NCBI GenBank assembly: GCA_024698125.1
Contig: JAILRQ010000025.1
Location: 1 to 47,831 of the forward strand
From: Acholeplasmatales bacterium
GTDB taxonomy: Bacteria; Bacillota_I; Bacilli_A; Acholeplasmatales; Anaeroplasmataceae
DNA: 47,831 nt
Direction: 5' to 3'
In this document: one piece after another, positions 1 through 7,738 of the stretch
Numbering within the stretch: position 1 is the first letter of the stretch
How the letters are laid out: each line of letters starts with the position of its first letter
The notes under the pieces: generated by a model
What the model saw: the letters and a program-made list of their open reading frames with translations, nothing else
What the model was told of the DNA's origin: nothing
Databases searched by the model: none
Made by a program: the position numbers and the translations under genes

Positions 1-519
1 GAACTCTTCCTCATTGATGATATTTTCATCAAGTAATTCCTTCCATTGCTTAATCTCAGCAAGTGCAGGAGACATTGAAGTCTTTTGCTCTGCAATATTA
101 TTTACTGCATCAGCTACTAAGTCAAGAATTGCATAAGTTAAGTAAACAATTGCAGCTACAAGAATTAGAATTGTTCCAAATCCCATTGTATAGCTACTTG
201 TGTTTGTTTCTGCAACATCCTTATTAATAGTAATAAATACTACAAGTCCAATCATAGCATCAGCTGCAAGTAAACCTTGACCTAAAGCCTTAGTAAGCTT
301 ATTGATATTTGCAAGGATTAAAACAAATCCTACACCAGCAAATAGATAATAGTAGGCTGAATTAATAATTGATGCAGTGATAACTGTTGATACAATAGGA
401 TTTACAACTGTAGTACTTGATGTACTCTCAGTTGAAGTTGAATCCATAATTGGAGCAATAGCAAATAGCACGAATGCTAAGATTACACAAATCTTAGAAA
501 TAATCTTTAAAATTTTCAT
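1..519 (-). CDS. Membrane protein with C-terminal SHOCT-like segment (partial, 3' end off window)
   Basis: The reading frame opens at ATG 517-519 behind a strong GGGAGGG ribosome binding site and stays open for 173 codons to the left edge, so the C-terminus is missing. A hydrophobic N-terminal segment (about residues 1-24) is followed by a Ser/Thr-rich stretch and three further hydrophobic segments (roughly residues 50-70, 80-95 and 110-135). The visible end, KQWKELLDENIINEEEF, looks like the SHOCT motif, a short C-terminal oligomerisation-type domain found in many Firmicute proteins. Function unknown. A TATAAT box lies upstream at 546-551. The call rests on reading the frame by eye. Confidence 0.7.
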   Translation of the reverse strand, partial: MKILKIISKICVILAFVLFAIAPIMDSTSTESTSSTTVVNPIVSTVITASIINSAYYYLFAGVGFVLILANINKLTKALGQGLLAADAMIGLVVFITINKDVAETNTSSYTMGFGTILILVAAIVYLTYAILDLVADAVNNIAEQKTSMSPALAEIKQWKELLDENIINEEEF

Positions 520-545
520 CCTTTTCCCTCCCTTCAAACAAATTA

Positions 546-551
546 ATTATA
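546..551 (-). promoter_or_regulatory. -10 box of promoter for the edge membrane protein
   Basis: TATAAT on the minus strand, about 27 bases before the start codon. No convincing -35 box is visible 17 bases upstream. Confidence 0.4.
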
Positions 552-596
552 GCCCATATTATTTTAAGAATAAAGAGACAATTTAATAAAAATTGT

Positions 597-629
597 AAAA
601 AAATCACTACCAGAGTATAGGTAGTGATT
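597..629 (-). terminator. Rho-independent terminator of the pan-coa operon
   Basis: On the minus strand a 10-bp stem AATCACTACC/GGTAGTGATT is followed by a run of T. It lies just after the coaX stop codon. Confidence 0.9.
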
Positions 630-634
630 CATTC

Positions 635-1399
635 TTACATATTCTTTTTATAGATGTAATATAGACCCTTTAGTAAAAGGTTAGGGTCATATGTCATCTT
701 GTGCTTTGAATAAGGGATTATAAGCTTTCCAAGACCTCCAGTAACGATTACTGTAATGTTTTCTCCAAGCTCCTCCATTATTCTATCGATTAATCCATCA
801 ATCATACATGTGTTTCCATATATTAATCCTGATTGCATACACTCTACTGTATTTTTTCCAATGAGGTTCTTTGGAGCCTCAAGGGAAATAAATGGTAGCT
901 GTGATGCATGGTCTGATAATGAATCAAGGGATGTCTTCATTCCAGGTATTATCATACCACCAATGTGGTTATGGGCTTGATCTACTACACTTAGGGTTGT
1001 AGCTGTTCCCATATCAATAATTATGGCAGGAGTTTTATATTCCTCAATAACACATACAGCATCACAAACTCTATCGGCTCCTAAGGACTTTGGATTATCA
1101 ATCTTGATATTTAATCCAGTCTTAATTCCAGAACCGATTATAAATGGCTTTTTATTTAGTAATAGCTCTAGGGCATGAGATACCTCTTGAGTTATCTCAG
1201 GTACTACAGATGATAGGATTGATCCTTCAATATCAGAGGCTTTTATAGAATATACAGACAGCATAAGCTTTAGCTGGATTAAAAAATCCATATCAGTCTT
1301 CTTTTTATCAGTACCAATTCTTCCTTGAGCAATTATATTAGTTTTGTCTAGGAATCCTACAACAATATTTGTGTTTCCAATATCTACCGCAAGTATCAT
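635..1399 (-). CDS. coaX: Type III pantothenate kinase CoaX
   Basis: It phosphorylates pantothenate with ATP, the first step of coenzyme A synthesis, in the cytosol. The 254 residues match the usual CoaX length. Family signatures are visible: the N-terminal DIGNTN phosphate loop (residues 6-11), GADRVCDAV in the middle and the IDMGTATTLSVVD second nucleotide motif. Type III kinases are known to need a monovalent cation and to escape feedback inhibition by CoA. It is the last gene of the pan-coa operon. Its ATG lies one base after the coaBC stop, and its AAAGGAG binding site is inside the end of coaBC, so the two are probably translationally coupled. Confidence 0.96.
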   Translation of the reverse strand: MILAVDIGNTNIVVGFLDKTNIIAQGRIGTDKKKTDMDFLIQLKLMLSVYSIKASDIEGSILSSVVPEITQEVSHALELLLNKKPFIIGSGIKTGLNIKIDNPKSLGADRVCDAVCVIEEYKTPAIIIDMGTATTLSVVDQAHNHIGGMIIPGMKTSLDSLSDHASQLPFISLEAPKNLIGKNTVECMQSGLIYGNTCMIDGLIDRIMEELGENITVIVTGGLGKLIIPYSKHKMTYDPNLLLKGLYYIYKKNM

Positions 1400-1400
1400 A

Positions 1401-2585
1401 TTATAGCTCCTTTACCTTATCAAGTATAATTTTTGCAAGCTCACTCTTAGAAATAAGATCTGATACCTCTATCTTATCCTTAGTAATGAAGGTGATTTGG
1501 TTTGTATCTACTCCAAATCCAGTACCCTTACTAGATAGAGAGTTTGCACATATCATATCAGCATTCTTCTTTAAAAGCTTCTTTTGTGAGTTTTCTAGCA
1601 TGTTCTCTGTTTCCATAGAGAATCCTACAAGCTTTTGAGTTGTTTTGTTAGCTCCTACAAAGCCTAGGATATCCTTAGTTCTTGATAGAGCAATTTTCAT
1701 ATCATCATCGCTTTTTTTAATCTTTTGTGCAGCTACACTTTCAGGAGTGTAGTCAGCAACAGCTGCGCTCATAATGATATAGTCCATATTCTTATAATTT
1801 GCTTCTACAGCCTTAAACATATCCTCTGCACTCTTAACAGGAATAATATTTATGCCATCAATTGCCTTAACATTTACAGGTCCTGATACTAGATATACAT
1901 TAGCACCTCTTAGGTAGGCATTATTGGCAATGGCATAGCCCATCTTTCCTGTAGAATGATTTGTAATAAATCTTACAGGGTCTATTGCCTCCTGTGTAGG
2001 TCCTGCAGTGATTAAAATATTCTTTCCTTCTAGGTCATGAGGGAAGGCTATATGATAAAGGATTCTATTAACTAAAATCTCCTCATCTGGAAGCTTTCCA
2101 CGTCCGATGTCATCACATGCTAAAAGTCCAGATGCAGGCTCTATTATTTCATATCCATATCCCTTAAGCTTTTTAAGGTTATCCTGTAATATTGGGTTAT
2201 CATACATATTTGTGTTCATTGCAGGTGCAATAATCTTTATACCCTTAAAGGCAAATAGTGTTGTTGTTAGCATATCATCACAAATACCTGATGCGATTTT
2301 TCCAATTACATTAGCACTTGCAGGGGCTACCATAAAAATATCAGCCTTTTTAGCAAGGGATACATGCTCTACATTAAACTCAAAGTTTCTGTCGAATGTA
2401 TCAACAAGGCACTTGTTTGATGTAAGAGTTTCAAATGTTATTGGGTTTATAAAGTTTAAGGCGTTCTTTGTCATAATTACATGAACATCTGCGCCCATCT
2501 TCTTTAATGTATGGGCAACTCCTGCCATTTTATAGGCAGCAATTGATCCTGTAATTCCAAGTACTACTGTCTTTCCCTTTAGCAT
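1401..2585 (-). CDS. coaBC: Bifunctional phosphopantothenoylcysteine decarboxylase/synthetase CoaBC
   Basis: It joins cysteine to phosphopantothenate and decarboxylates the product to 4'-phosphopantetheine. The 394-residue length is typical. The N-terminal flavin-dependent CoaC half shows GITGSIAAYK, the active-site His in EHVSLAKKAD, APASANVIGKIASGICDD, the substrate motif PAMNTNMY (the common final Trp is Tyr here) and the catalytic-Cys loop SGLLACDDIGRGKLPD. The C-terminal CoaB half begins at ITAGPTQEAIDPVRFI, followed by NHSTGKMG, which binds the nucleotide. It sits between panD and coaX on the same transcript and completes the route from pantothenate. Confidence 0.96.
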   Translation of the reverse strand: MLKGKTVVLGITGSIAAYKMAGVAHTLKKMGADVHVIMTKNALNFINPITFETLTSNKCLVDTFDRNFEFNVEHVSLAKKADIFMVAPASANVIGKIASGICDDMLTTTLFAFKGIKIIAPAMNTNMYDNPILQDNLKKLKGYGYEIIEPASGLLACDDIGRGKLPDEEILVNRILYHIAFPHDLEGKNILITAGPTQEAIDPVRFITNHSTGKMGYAIANNAYLRGANVYLVSGPVNVKAIDGINIIPVKSAEDMFKAVEANYKNMDYIIMSAAVADYTPESVAAQKIKKSDDDMKIALSRTKDILGFVGANKTTQKLVGFSMETENMLENSQKKLLKKNADMICANSLSSKGTGFGVDTNQITFITKDKIEVSDLISKSELAKIILDKVKEL

Positions 2586-2597
2586 AATAATACACCT

Positions 2598-2990
2598 CTA
2601 TTCTTGGTCTTCTAGACTTCCGTATTTTAAATAATTAGCGATTCTTGAAATCTTGTTATTTTCGTCAACGAAAACAACATTTGGCTTTAAATCCTTAGCC
2701 TCCTCTGGTGTTACATCAGTATAGGCCATAATAATTACCTTATCTCCAGCCTTACCACACCATGCGGCAGCTCCATTAAGGCAGATTACACCACTTCCTG
2801 GCTCTCCCTTAATTGTGTATGTTTCAAATCTTTGTCCATTGTTGATATTTACAACCTGAACCTTCTCATATTCATAGATTCCACTTTTCTCTAAAAGCTC
2901 TGAATCAATTGTAATTGATCCTACATAATCAAGCTTAGCTTCTGTTACTGTGGCTCTATGAATTTTTGATTTAAGCATAGTAATAGTCAT
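2598..2990 (-). CDS. panD: Aspartate 1-decarboxylase PanD
   Basis: It makes beta-alanine from L-aspartate for pantothenate synthesis. The 130-residue proenzyme shows the self-cleavage site Gly24-Ser25 in DYVGSITID, where the new N-terminal Ser becomes the pyruvoyl cofactor. Other family marks are KIHRATVT at the N-terminus, the substrate-binding region [12 protein letters not shown] and the NGAAA segment. Its ATG shares one base with the panC stop (TAATG), which indicates coupled translation. The chain fits full-length classical PanD, so a separate maturation factor cannot be inferred from sequence alone. Confidence 0.96.
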   Translation of the reverse strand: MTITMLKSKIHRATVTEAKLDYVGSITIDSELLEKSGIYEYEKVQVVNINNGQRFETYTIKGEPGSGVICLNGAAAWCGKAGDKVIIMAYTDVTPEEAKDLKPNVVFVDENNKISRIANYLKYGSLEDQE

Positions 2991-3841
2991 TAGTCATTTA
3001 CCTCAATAATAAAGTTATCAATTTCACGTGTTGTACCAATATATACAGCAATAGCTACAAGTACCTCACCCTTAATTGTATCAATTGGTTGAATGTTTAC
3101 ATTATCTACAACAGATACATAATCAATACGAGCAAGTGGCTCTGTATTTAATACCTTAGTAATTTCATCAATTACCTTCTTAGAGCTTCTTTCACCAGCC
3201 TCAATTAAAGCCTTACCAGCCTTTAATGACTTAGATAGGATAACTGCAGCCTTTCTTTCCTCAGGAGATAGATATGTATTTCTTGAAGACTTGGCAAGTC
3301 CATCATCCTCACGAATGATTGGGCATCCAATGATTTCAATATCAAAGTTAAGATCACGAACAAATCTCTTAACTACAGCAAGCTGCTGTGCATCCTTTTG
3401 TCCAAAATAGGCTCTATTTGGAGTTACGATATTAAATAGCTTTGTTAATACCTGGCATACTCCTCCAAAGTGCACTGGACGTCTTGCTCCACAAAGATGC
3501 TCTGTAACCTCAGTTGTGTTTACAGTTGTTGTTGTGTGAGGAGGATACATCTCACTTGGCTCTGGATTAAATAATAGGTCAGCTCCAGCACTTTCTACAA
3601 GCTTTGAATCTCTTTCAAGGTCACGTGGATAACGAGCTAAATCCTCAGTTGGACCAAATTGTGTTGGGTTTACAAAGTCAGATACAACAGTTCTATCATT
3701 TTGTGATACTGACTTTAAAATTAGGCTCTTATGTCCCTCATGTAGATATCCCATTGTAGGAACAAATCCAATACTAAGACCCTCCTTCTTCCATTCCTTA
3801 ACGATTTCTCTTACTTCCTTAATTGTATGTACTACCTTCAT
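2990..3841 (-). CDS. panC: Pantoate--beta-alanine ligase PanC
   Basis: It condenses pantoate and beta-alanine with ATP to form pantothenate. The 283 residues match the family. The nucleotidyltransferase motif is [12 protein letters not shown], with its HxGH pair at residues 34 and 37. Further on are [17 protein letters not shown], the [14 protein letters not shown] pantoate-site helix, FGQKDAQQ, and [16 protein letters not shown], which plays the KMSKS role. It lies one base after panB and overlaps panD by one base, in the order PanB-PanC-PanD. Confidence 0.97.
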   Translation of the reverse strand: MKVVHTIKEVREIVKEWKKEGLSIGFVPTMGYLHEGHKSLILKSVSQNDRTVVSDFVNPTQFGPTEDLARYPRDLERDSKLVESAGADLLFNPEPSEMYPPHTTTTVNTTEVTEHLCGARRPVHFGGVCQVLTKLFNIVTPNRAYFGQKDAQQLAVVKRFVRDLNFDIEIIGCPIIREDDGLAKSSRNTYLSPEERKAAVILSKSLKAGKALIEAGERSSKKVIDEITKVLNTEPLARIDYVSVVDNVNIQPIDTIKGEVLVAIAVYIGTTREIDNFIIEVND

Positions 3842-3842
3842 A

Positions 3843-4685
3843 TTACTTTGACTCCTTTATTTCCTTAAGTGCATTCTTTAAATCCTCTGGATCTATTTTA
3901 TATGTATGCTCTGGGGCAGGGAATGCACCGCTCTCTACCTCAGACTTATACTCCTTGAATGCTTCTACAATCATGTCATGAGCATTCGCAAACTTCTTTA
4001 CAAACTTAGCTGTCTTGTCTGCAGTATATCCTAGCATATCCTGCTCTACTAGAACCTGAGCATCACAAACATTTGAGGCTCCAATTCCAATAGTTGAGAT
4101 ATGAAGCATCTTTGTAATCTCTGCTGCAAGATCTGCTGGTACACATTCAAGTGTTACAGCAAATGCTCCAGCCTCCTCTACTGCAAGGCAGTCCTTAATT
4201 AGAGCTTTAGCTGCATCATATGACTTTCCTTGAACCTTGTATCCACCAAAGGCATTTACTGACTGTGGTGTAAGTCCAACGTGTCCTACAACAGGAATTC
4301 CTGCATCTGTAATAGCTTTAATTCTTGAGGCATACTTAGCTCCACCCTCAAGCTTTACAGCCTGACATCCAGTTTCCTTAAGTAATCTTCCAGCATTTCT
4401 TACAGCATCCTCATCTGATGCTTGATATGACATAAATGGCATATCTACAACAACAAATGTATTTCTAGCTCCTCTTACAACAGCCGCACCATGATGGATC
4501 ATATCCTCCATTGTTACAGGAAGTGTTGATGGATATCCAAGCATGACCATTCCAAGTGAATCACCAACTAGAATAAAATCAATTCCAGCCTCCTCAACAA
4601 GACGAGCTGTTGAATAATCATAGGCTGTAATTTGAGTAAGCTTCTTTACTCCCTTATACTCCTTAAATGTGTTAACATTAATCAT
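3843..4685 (-). CDS. panB: 3-methyl-2-oxobutanoate hydroxymethyltransferase PanB
   Basis: It transfers a hydroxymethyl group from methylene-tetrahydrofolate to 2-ketoisovalerate, giving ketopantoate. The 280 residues cover the whole (beta/alpha)8 barrel. Recognisable blocks are TAYDYSTARLVEEAGID, ILVGDSLGMVMLGY (metal and substrate site), MPFMSYQ, VKLEGG, GHVGLTPQSVNAFGGY and TIGIGAS. The start ATG overlaps the preceding gene by 8 bases (ATGATTAA), behind an AAGGAG binding site. The barrel keeps the conserved Asp and Glu residues, so it should be active. Confidence 0.97.
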   Translation of the reverse strand: MINVNTFKEYKGVKKLTQITAYDYSTARLVEEAGIDFILVGDSLGMVMLGYPSTLPVTMEDMIHHGAAVVRGARNTFVVVDMPFMSYQASDEDAVRNAGRLLKETGCQAVKLEGGAKYASRIKAITDAGIPVVGHVGLTPQSVNAFGGYKVQGKSYDAAKALIKDCLAVEEAGAFAVTLECVPADLAAEITKMLHISTIGIGASNVCDAQVLVEQDMLGYTADKTAKFVKKFANAHDMIVEAFKEYKSEVESGAFPAPEHTYKIDPEDLKNALKEIKESK

Positions 4686-5505
4686 TTTTTATATCTCCTT
4701 CTAATAGTTTTTTCATATTACTATAATCATTATCTTCATTACACATTTCAATAAGCTTTAAGCTTAATGGAATGTATATCTTCTTTTCATCATCACTAAG
4801 GCTTTCTAAATGCTTTTTCACAGTTCCATAATCATTTCTTTTTACAGGGCCTGTTAAAGCCTTATCTGCTCCATTTTCTAAGATATTATTTATATTATTA
4901 AGTATTAATGGCTTAAATATCTCGATATCATCTATACCAATTGATTTAAATAAATCCTCTGCACTCTTCATTAAGGCGCACATAAGATTTGATACCATAA
5001 CACAGCCTGCATGGTATTTAACCTTTGAATCCTTATCAATCTCTACTACCCTATCGTTAAATAAAGCCTTAATTGAAGGGTATGCAAGCTTATCTCCTTC
5101 AAGTGTAAGATAGGCACTATCAAAGCTCTTATAGGCACTATATTTATCGTTAAATGCGTATATAGGATGAAGGCTTACACATCTATTTTGATATTTTAAT
5201 TTTTTAAAGATATCTGATGTAATACTTCCTGATGTGTGAATAAGTGTTTTATCACACACATTAAGTGAAATAAGATTATCTACAACACCTTCTATTGCGT
5301 CATCATTTACAGTTAAAAAAAGAGTATCACAATCATTAACTAATAACATTAAGTTCTTGTAATACTCACTAATACTAAATCTTGCACAGTCAATGGCGTC
5401 ATTAATATCCTTTGAATAAATACCTACAACATTATGATATTTATCATTTAGGTATTTGGATAATGTGTATCCAACACGCCCTGCACCAATAAATCCAATC
5501 CTCAT
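4678..5505 (-). CDS. Rossmann-fold DUF2520 protein, probable PanG-type ketopantoate reductase
   Basis: The 275-residue protein starts with a dinucleotide-binding fold, RIGFIGAGRVGYTLSKYL, with GxGxxG at about residues 7-12. TVNDDAI and LIHTSGSITSDIFKKL follow, and then SLHPIYAFNDK, all typical of the DUF2520 Rossmann family; the helical C-terminal half is probably the dimerisation and substrate region. Neither PanE nor IlvC is present here, yet PanB, PanC and PanD follow directly. The PanG ketopantoate reductases described from Francisella and Enterococcus are, as I recall, of this type, so the missing NADPH reduction of ketopantoate to pantoate is the likely job. The function is inferred from context. 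It is the first gene of the operon, with a GAGGTG binding site. Confidence 0.8.
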   Translation of the reverse strand: MRIGFIGAGRVGYTLSKYLNDKYHNVVGIYSKDINDAIDCARFSISEYYKNLMLLVNDCDTLFLTVNDDAIEGVVDNLISLNVCDKTLIHTSGSITSDIFKKLKYQNRCVSLHPIYAFNDKYSAYKSFDSAYLTLEGDKLAYPSIKALFNDRVVEIDKDSKVKYHAGCVMVSNLMCALMKSAEDLFKSIGIDDIEIFKPLILNNINNILENGADKALTGPVKRNDYGTVKKHLESLSDDEKKIYIPLSLKLIEMCNEDNDYSNMKKLLEGDIKND

Positions 5506-5586
5506 ATAAACACCTCACTAATATAATTTATCTCTAATATCATTTAGTTAAGAAACTAGTTGGATTTTATTAAAATTTAAGCTTAT

Positions 5587-5602
5587 TAGTAAAGTTTTAC
5601 TA
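5587..5602. repeat. Perfect 16-bp inverted repeat upstream of the pan-coa operon
   Basis: TAGTAAAGTTTTACTA has 7-base arms around a 2-base spacer. It lies 82-97 bases before the first gene of the operon, in a region with no recognisable consensus promoter. It could be a regulator binding site; the evidence is position and symmetry only. Confidence 0.4.
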
Positions 5603-5643
5603 GGTAAATACTTTCTAACCCATAAATATTATACTACTAAAAT

Positions 5644-5677
5644 AAAAAAAGTAAAATGAAAACGCATTTCATCTTAC
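5644..5677 (-). terminator. Terminator after kduI-DUF4250
   Basis: An 11-bp stem GTAAGATGAAA/TTTCATTTTAC (one G-U pair, which works only on the minus strand) is followed by seven T. It closes the kduI transcript. Confidence 0.85.
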
Positions 5678-5687
5678 TTCTTTTACT

Positions 5688-5861
5688 TTATTTAAACTGA
5701 TTTGTTTTTTCATCATAGCGATATCCTATAGAATCAAGTGTCTTTATGATATCATTCTTTGATACATCTAGATCATCACAAAGTGAATCTAGGGAATCAT
5801 AGAAATCACGAAGCTTTAGGTTAATATAGGATAACAAAATGTTGGGATCCTTAGGTAGCAT
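5688..5861 (-). CDS. Small DUF4250 protein (57 aa)
   Basis: A 57-residue frame begins MLPKDPNILLSYINLKLRDF and ends IGYRYDEKTNQFK. The MLPKDPxxLLSxxNxKLRDFY opening, the SLDSLCDDL middle and the GYxYDxxxNQF ending are the pattern I associate with the DUF4250 family of short Firmicute proteins; no function is known. The ATG lies two bases after the kduI stop with no strong binding site of its own, so it is probably translated by coupling to kduI. It looks like a short helical cytosolic protein with no membrane segment. The terminator follows about 10 bases downstream. Confidence 0.85.
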   Translation of the reverse strand: MLPKDPNILLSYINLKLRDFYDSLDSLCDDLDVSKNDIIKTLDSIGYRYDEKTNQFK

Positions 5862-5863
5862 AA

Positions 5864-6742
5864 TTACTTAAGGTCTTTAGTCTTTATATGATCCATATCA
5901 TCATAATCCTGGTTCTCTCCACACATTCCCCAAATGAATGTATAATTCATTGTAGCAGATGCGGCATGGATTGACCAAGCTGGTGATATAACTGCTTGCT
6001 CTGGAGCAATAACAATTGAACGAGTCTCTTGAGGTTGTCCCATTAGGTGGAATACTCTATCCTCATCTGTGAAATCAAAATAGAAGTAAACCTCCATACG
6101 TCTCTCATGAGTATGACATGGCATTGTGTTCCAGCAAGAACCTGTAGCAAGTGCTGTCATTCCCATTGCTAATTGACAAGAGTCAATGATTGCAGTGTTA
6201 ATATACTTGTTGATAACTCTCTTATTCATATGAGCCTCATCACCAAGGTTTTGGTGAATAGCCTCAACAGCCTTGATGTCTCCCTTGAAGGCATCAAGAT
6301 TTTCCTTAGTATATGCAATATATACTGTAGGGTAAGTCTTGTGTGCAGGAGATGATGTCATATAGAACTTAGCAGGATTCTTCTTATCCTTTGAACGGAA
6401 CTCAAGCTCCTTAACTCCAAGTCCAACATACATTCCATCCTTATGCTTAATATCATAAGTCTTTCCGTCAAGAGTAACCTCTCCGTCACCACCGATATTG
6501 ATGAATCCCATCTCACGACGCTCTAGGAAATACTTAGCTCTCATCTCATCTGATCCTTCAAGCTTTAATGGCTTATTTACTGGGTAAATTCCTCCAGCAA
6601 TAATTCTATCCTGATGAGAATATGTTAATAAAATATCATCCTCAGCAAATACTTGCTCGATTAGATAATGCTTTCTTAAAAGTGTTGTGTCGTAATTCTT
6701 TGAATCAGCTGGGTGATTCGCATATCTTACATCTAATTTCAT
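5864..6742 (-). CDS. kduI: 5-dehydro-4-deoxy-D-glucuronate isomerase KduI
   Basis: It isomerises 5-keto-4-deoxyuronate, the product of pectin- or glycosaminoglycan-lyase action, to 3-deoxy-D-glycero-2,5-hexodiulosonate. The 292-residue protein is a little longer than most KduI. It shows the N-terminal signature RYANHPAD, the metal site CHTHERRMEVYFYFD (two His and one Glu) and a later His in SPAWSIHAASATMNYTFIWGM. KduD, the next enzyme, is not in the window. The gene has its own promoter and a GGAGGA binding site and is followed by the small DUF4250 gene. The Eda/KdgK operon about 3 kb away is the natural downstream pathway. Confidence 0.96.
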   Translation of the reverse strand: MKLDVRYANHPADSKNYDTTLLRKHYLIEQVFAEDDILLTYSHQDRIIAGGIYPVNKPLKLEGSDEMRAKYFLERREMGFINIGGDGEVTLDGKTYDIKHKDGMYVGLGVKELEFRSKDKKNPAKFYMTSSPAHKTYPTVYIAYTKENLDAFKGDIKAVEAIHQNLGDEAHMNKRVINKYINTAIIDSCQLAMGMTALATGSCWNTMPCHTHERRMEVYFYFDFTDEDRVFHLMGQPQETRSIVIAPEQAVISPAWSIHAASATMNYTFIWGMCGENQDYDDMDHIKTKDLK

Positions 6743-6775
6743 AATTTATAATTCCTCCATAAAAAATCTATATCA

Positions 6776-6804
6776 ATTATAGCACAGATTTTTATTATAG
6801 TTAA
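6776..6804 (-). promoter_or_regulatory. Promoter of kduI
   Basis: -35 TTAACT (6799-6804) and -10 TATAAT (6776-6781) with a 17-base spacer. Confidence 0.75.
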
Positions 6805-6810
6805 GACTAT

Positions 6811-6840
6811 AAAAGAAAAAGGCATAGAAAAATCTATGCC
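6811..6840 (-). terminator. Terminator of the aquaporin gene
   Basis: Stem GGCATAG/CTATGCC on the minus strand followed by a T-rich tail. Confidence 0.85.
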
Positions 6841-6852
6841 ATAATTTCTATA

Positions 6853-7602
6853 TTATTGCTCGTTTGAAGCATTTGCTGCCTCATCCTTATCCTCCTTATG
6901 AAGGAACATATAGCAAACTCCTGCAAGAGCTCCTCCTGCAAGTGGTGCTACAATAAACATCCAAACCTGCTTTAAGGCTTCCTTATCTCCACCATAAATT
7001 ACACTTGATAGAGCTGTTCCAATACTTCTTGCTGGGTTTACTGATGTACCAGTAAGACCAATTCCTACAAGGTGTACTGCAACTAGAGTTAAACCAATTA
7101 GAAGTCCTGCAAGATTCTTTGCATCTGACTTTGAAGATGTAACATTTAAAATTACATAAACAAAGATAAATGTAAGAATTATCTCTACACAAAGAGTTCC
7201 AATAATTCTTAGAGCACCAAGCTTACCTGCAGCACTATATCCTACTGCATAGTTAGATGCATTTCCATAAGCATCAAATAGCTCTATACCTGTACCATTT
7301 AATCCTGCCTTAAGAATACCAAATAATACAATACCTCCAAGGATTCCTCCTACAAGCTGAGCTACTACATAGCATCCAAACTCAGTCCAAGTAATTTTCT
7401 TGTTAATTGCAAGTCCTAGTGATACTGCTGGATTGATGTGGCATCCTGAAATACGACCAATTGAATATGCCATTGCAATTAAGGCAAGTCCAAAGGCTAG
7501 GGAAGTTGCCACAAGCTCTCCCTTAGTAAGAGCTGCAGTTCCACAGGCTACAAAAACAAGTACGAATGTACCAATACATTCCGCAATCATTTTCTTTAAC
7601 AT
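6853..7602 (-). CDS. aqpZ: Aquaporin Z-type MIP family channel
   Basis: A six-helix membrane channel with both half-helix motifs: HINPAVS in the first half and SVNPARSIGTAL in the second. The residue after the second NPAR is Ser, not the Asp of glycerol facilitators. A His lies in the fifth helix (LTLVAVHLVGIGLTGTSVNPAR), as in AqpZ selectivity filters, so water rather than glycerol is the expected substrate. I place the start at ATG 7600-7602 (MLKKMIAECIGTF), 10 bases after AGGAGG; a TTG three codons upstream would lie too close to that site. The charged C-terminal tail ends KEDKDEAANASNEQ. The gene has its own promoter and terminator. Confidence 0.88.
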   Translation of the reverse strand: MLKKMIAECIGTFVLVFVACGTAALTKGELVATSLAFGLALIAMAYSIGRISGCHINPAVSLGLAINKKITWTEFGCYVVAQLVGGILGGIVLFGILKAGLNGTGIELFDAYGNASNYAVGYSAAGKLGALRIIGTLCVEIILTFIFVYVILNVTSSKSDAKNLAGLLIGLTLVAVHLVGIGLTGTSVNPARSIGTALSSVIYGGDKEALKQVWMFIVAPLAGGALAGVCYMFLHKEDKDEAANASNEQ

Positions 7603-7631
7603 ATCTCTCAAACCTCCTGTATGTTAATTTA

Positions 7632-7660
7632 ATTATAATCTTAATTTTTTAAACTGTTAA
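7632..7660 (-). promoter_or_regulatory. Promoter of the aquaporin gene
   Basis: -35 TTAACA (7655-7660), 17-base spacer, -10 TATAAT (7632-7637). Confidence 0.8.
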
Positions 7661-7701
7661 TATGATTTTTAAAAATATTTATACTTTTTTAAGAGATTTG
7701 T

Positions 7702-7730
7702 AAAAAAAAAAGAGATGGCTTCCCATCTCT
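7702..7730 (-). terminator. Terminator of the NSS transporter gene
   Basis: 8-bp stem AGAGATGG/CCATCTCT followed by a long run of T on the minus strand. Confidence 0.9.
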
Positions 7731-7738
7731 TATATTAT

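Noticed and set aside
6853-7602. Glycerol facilitator GlpF
   Set aside because: The second NPAR is followed by Ser rather than Asp and a filter His is present, which fits aquaporin Z better. No glycerol genes are nearby.
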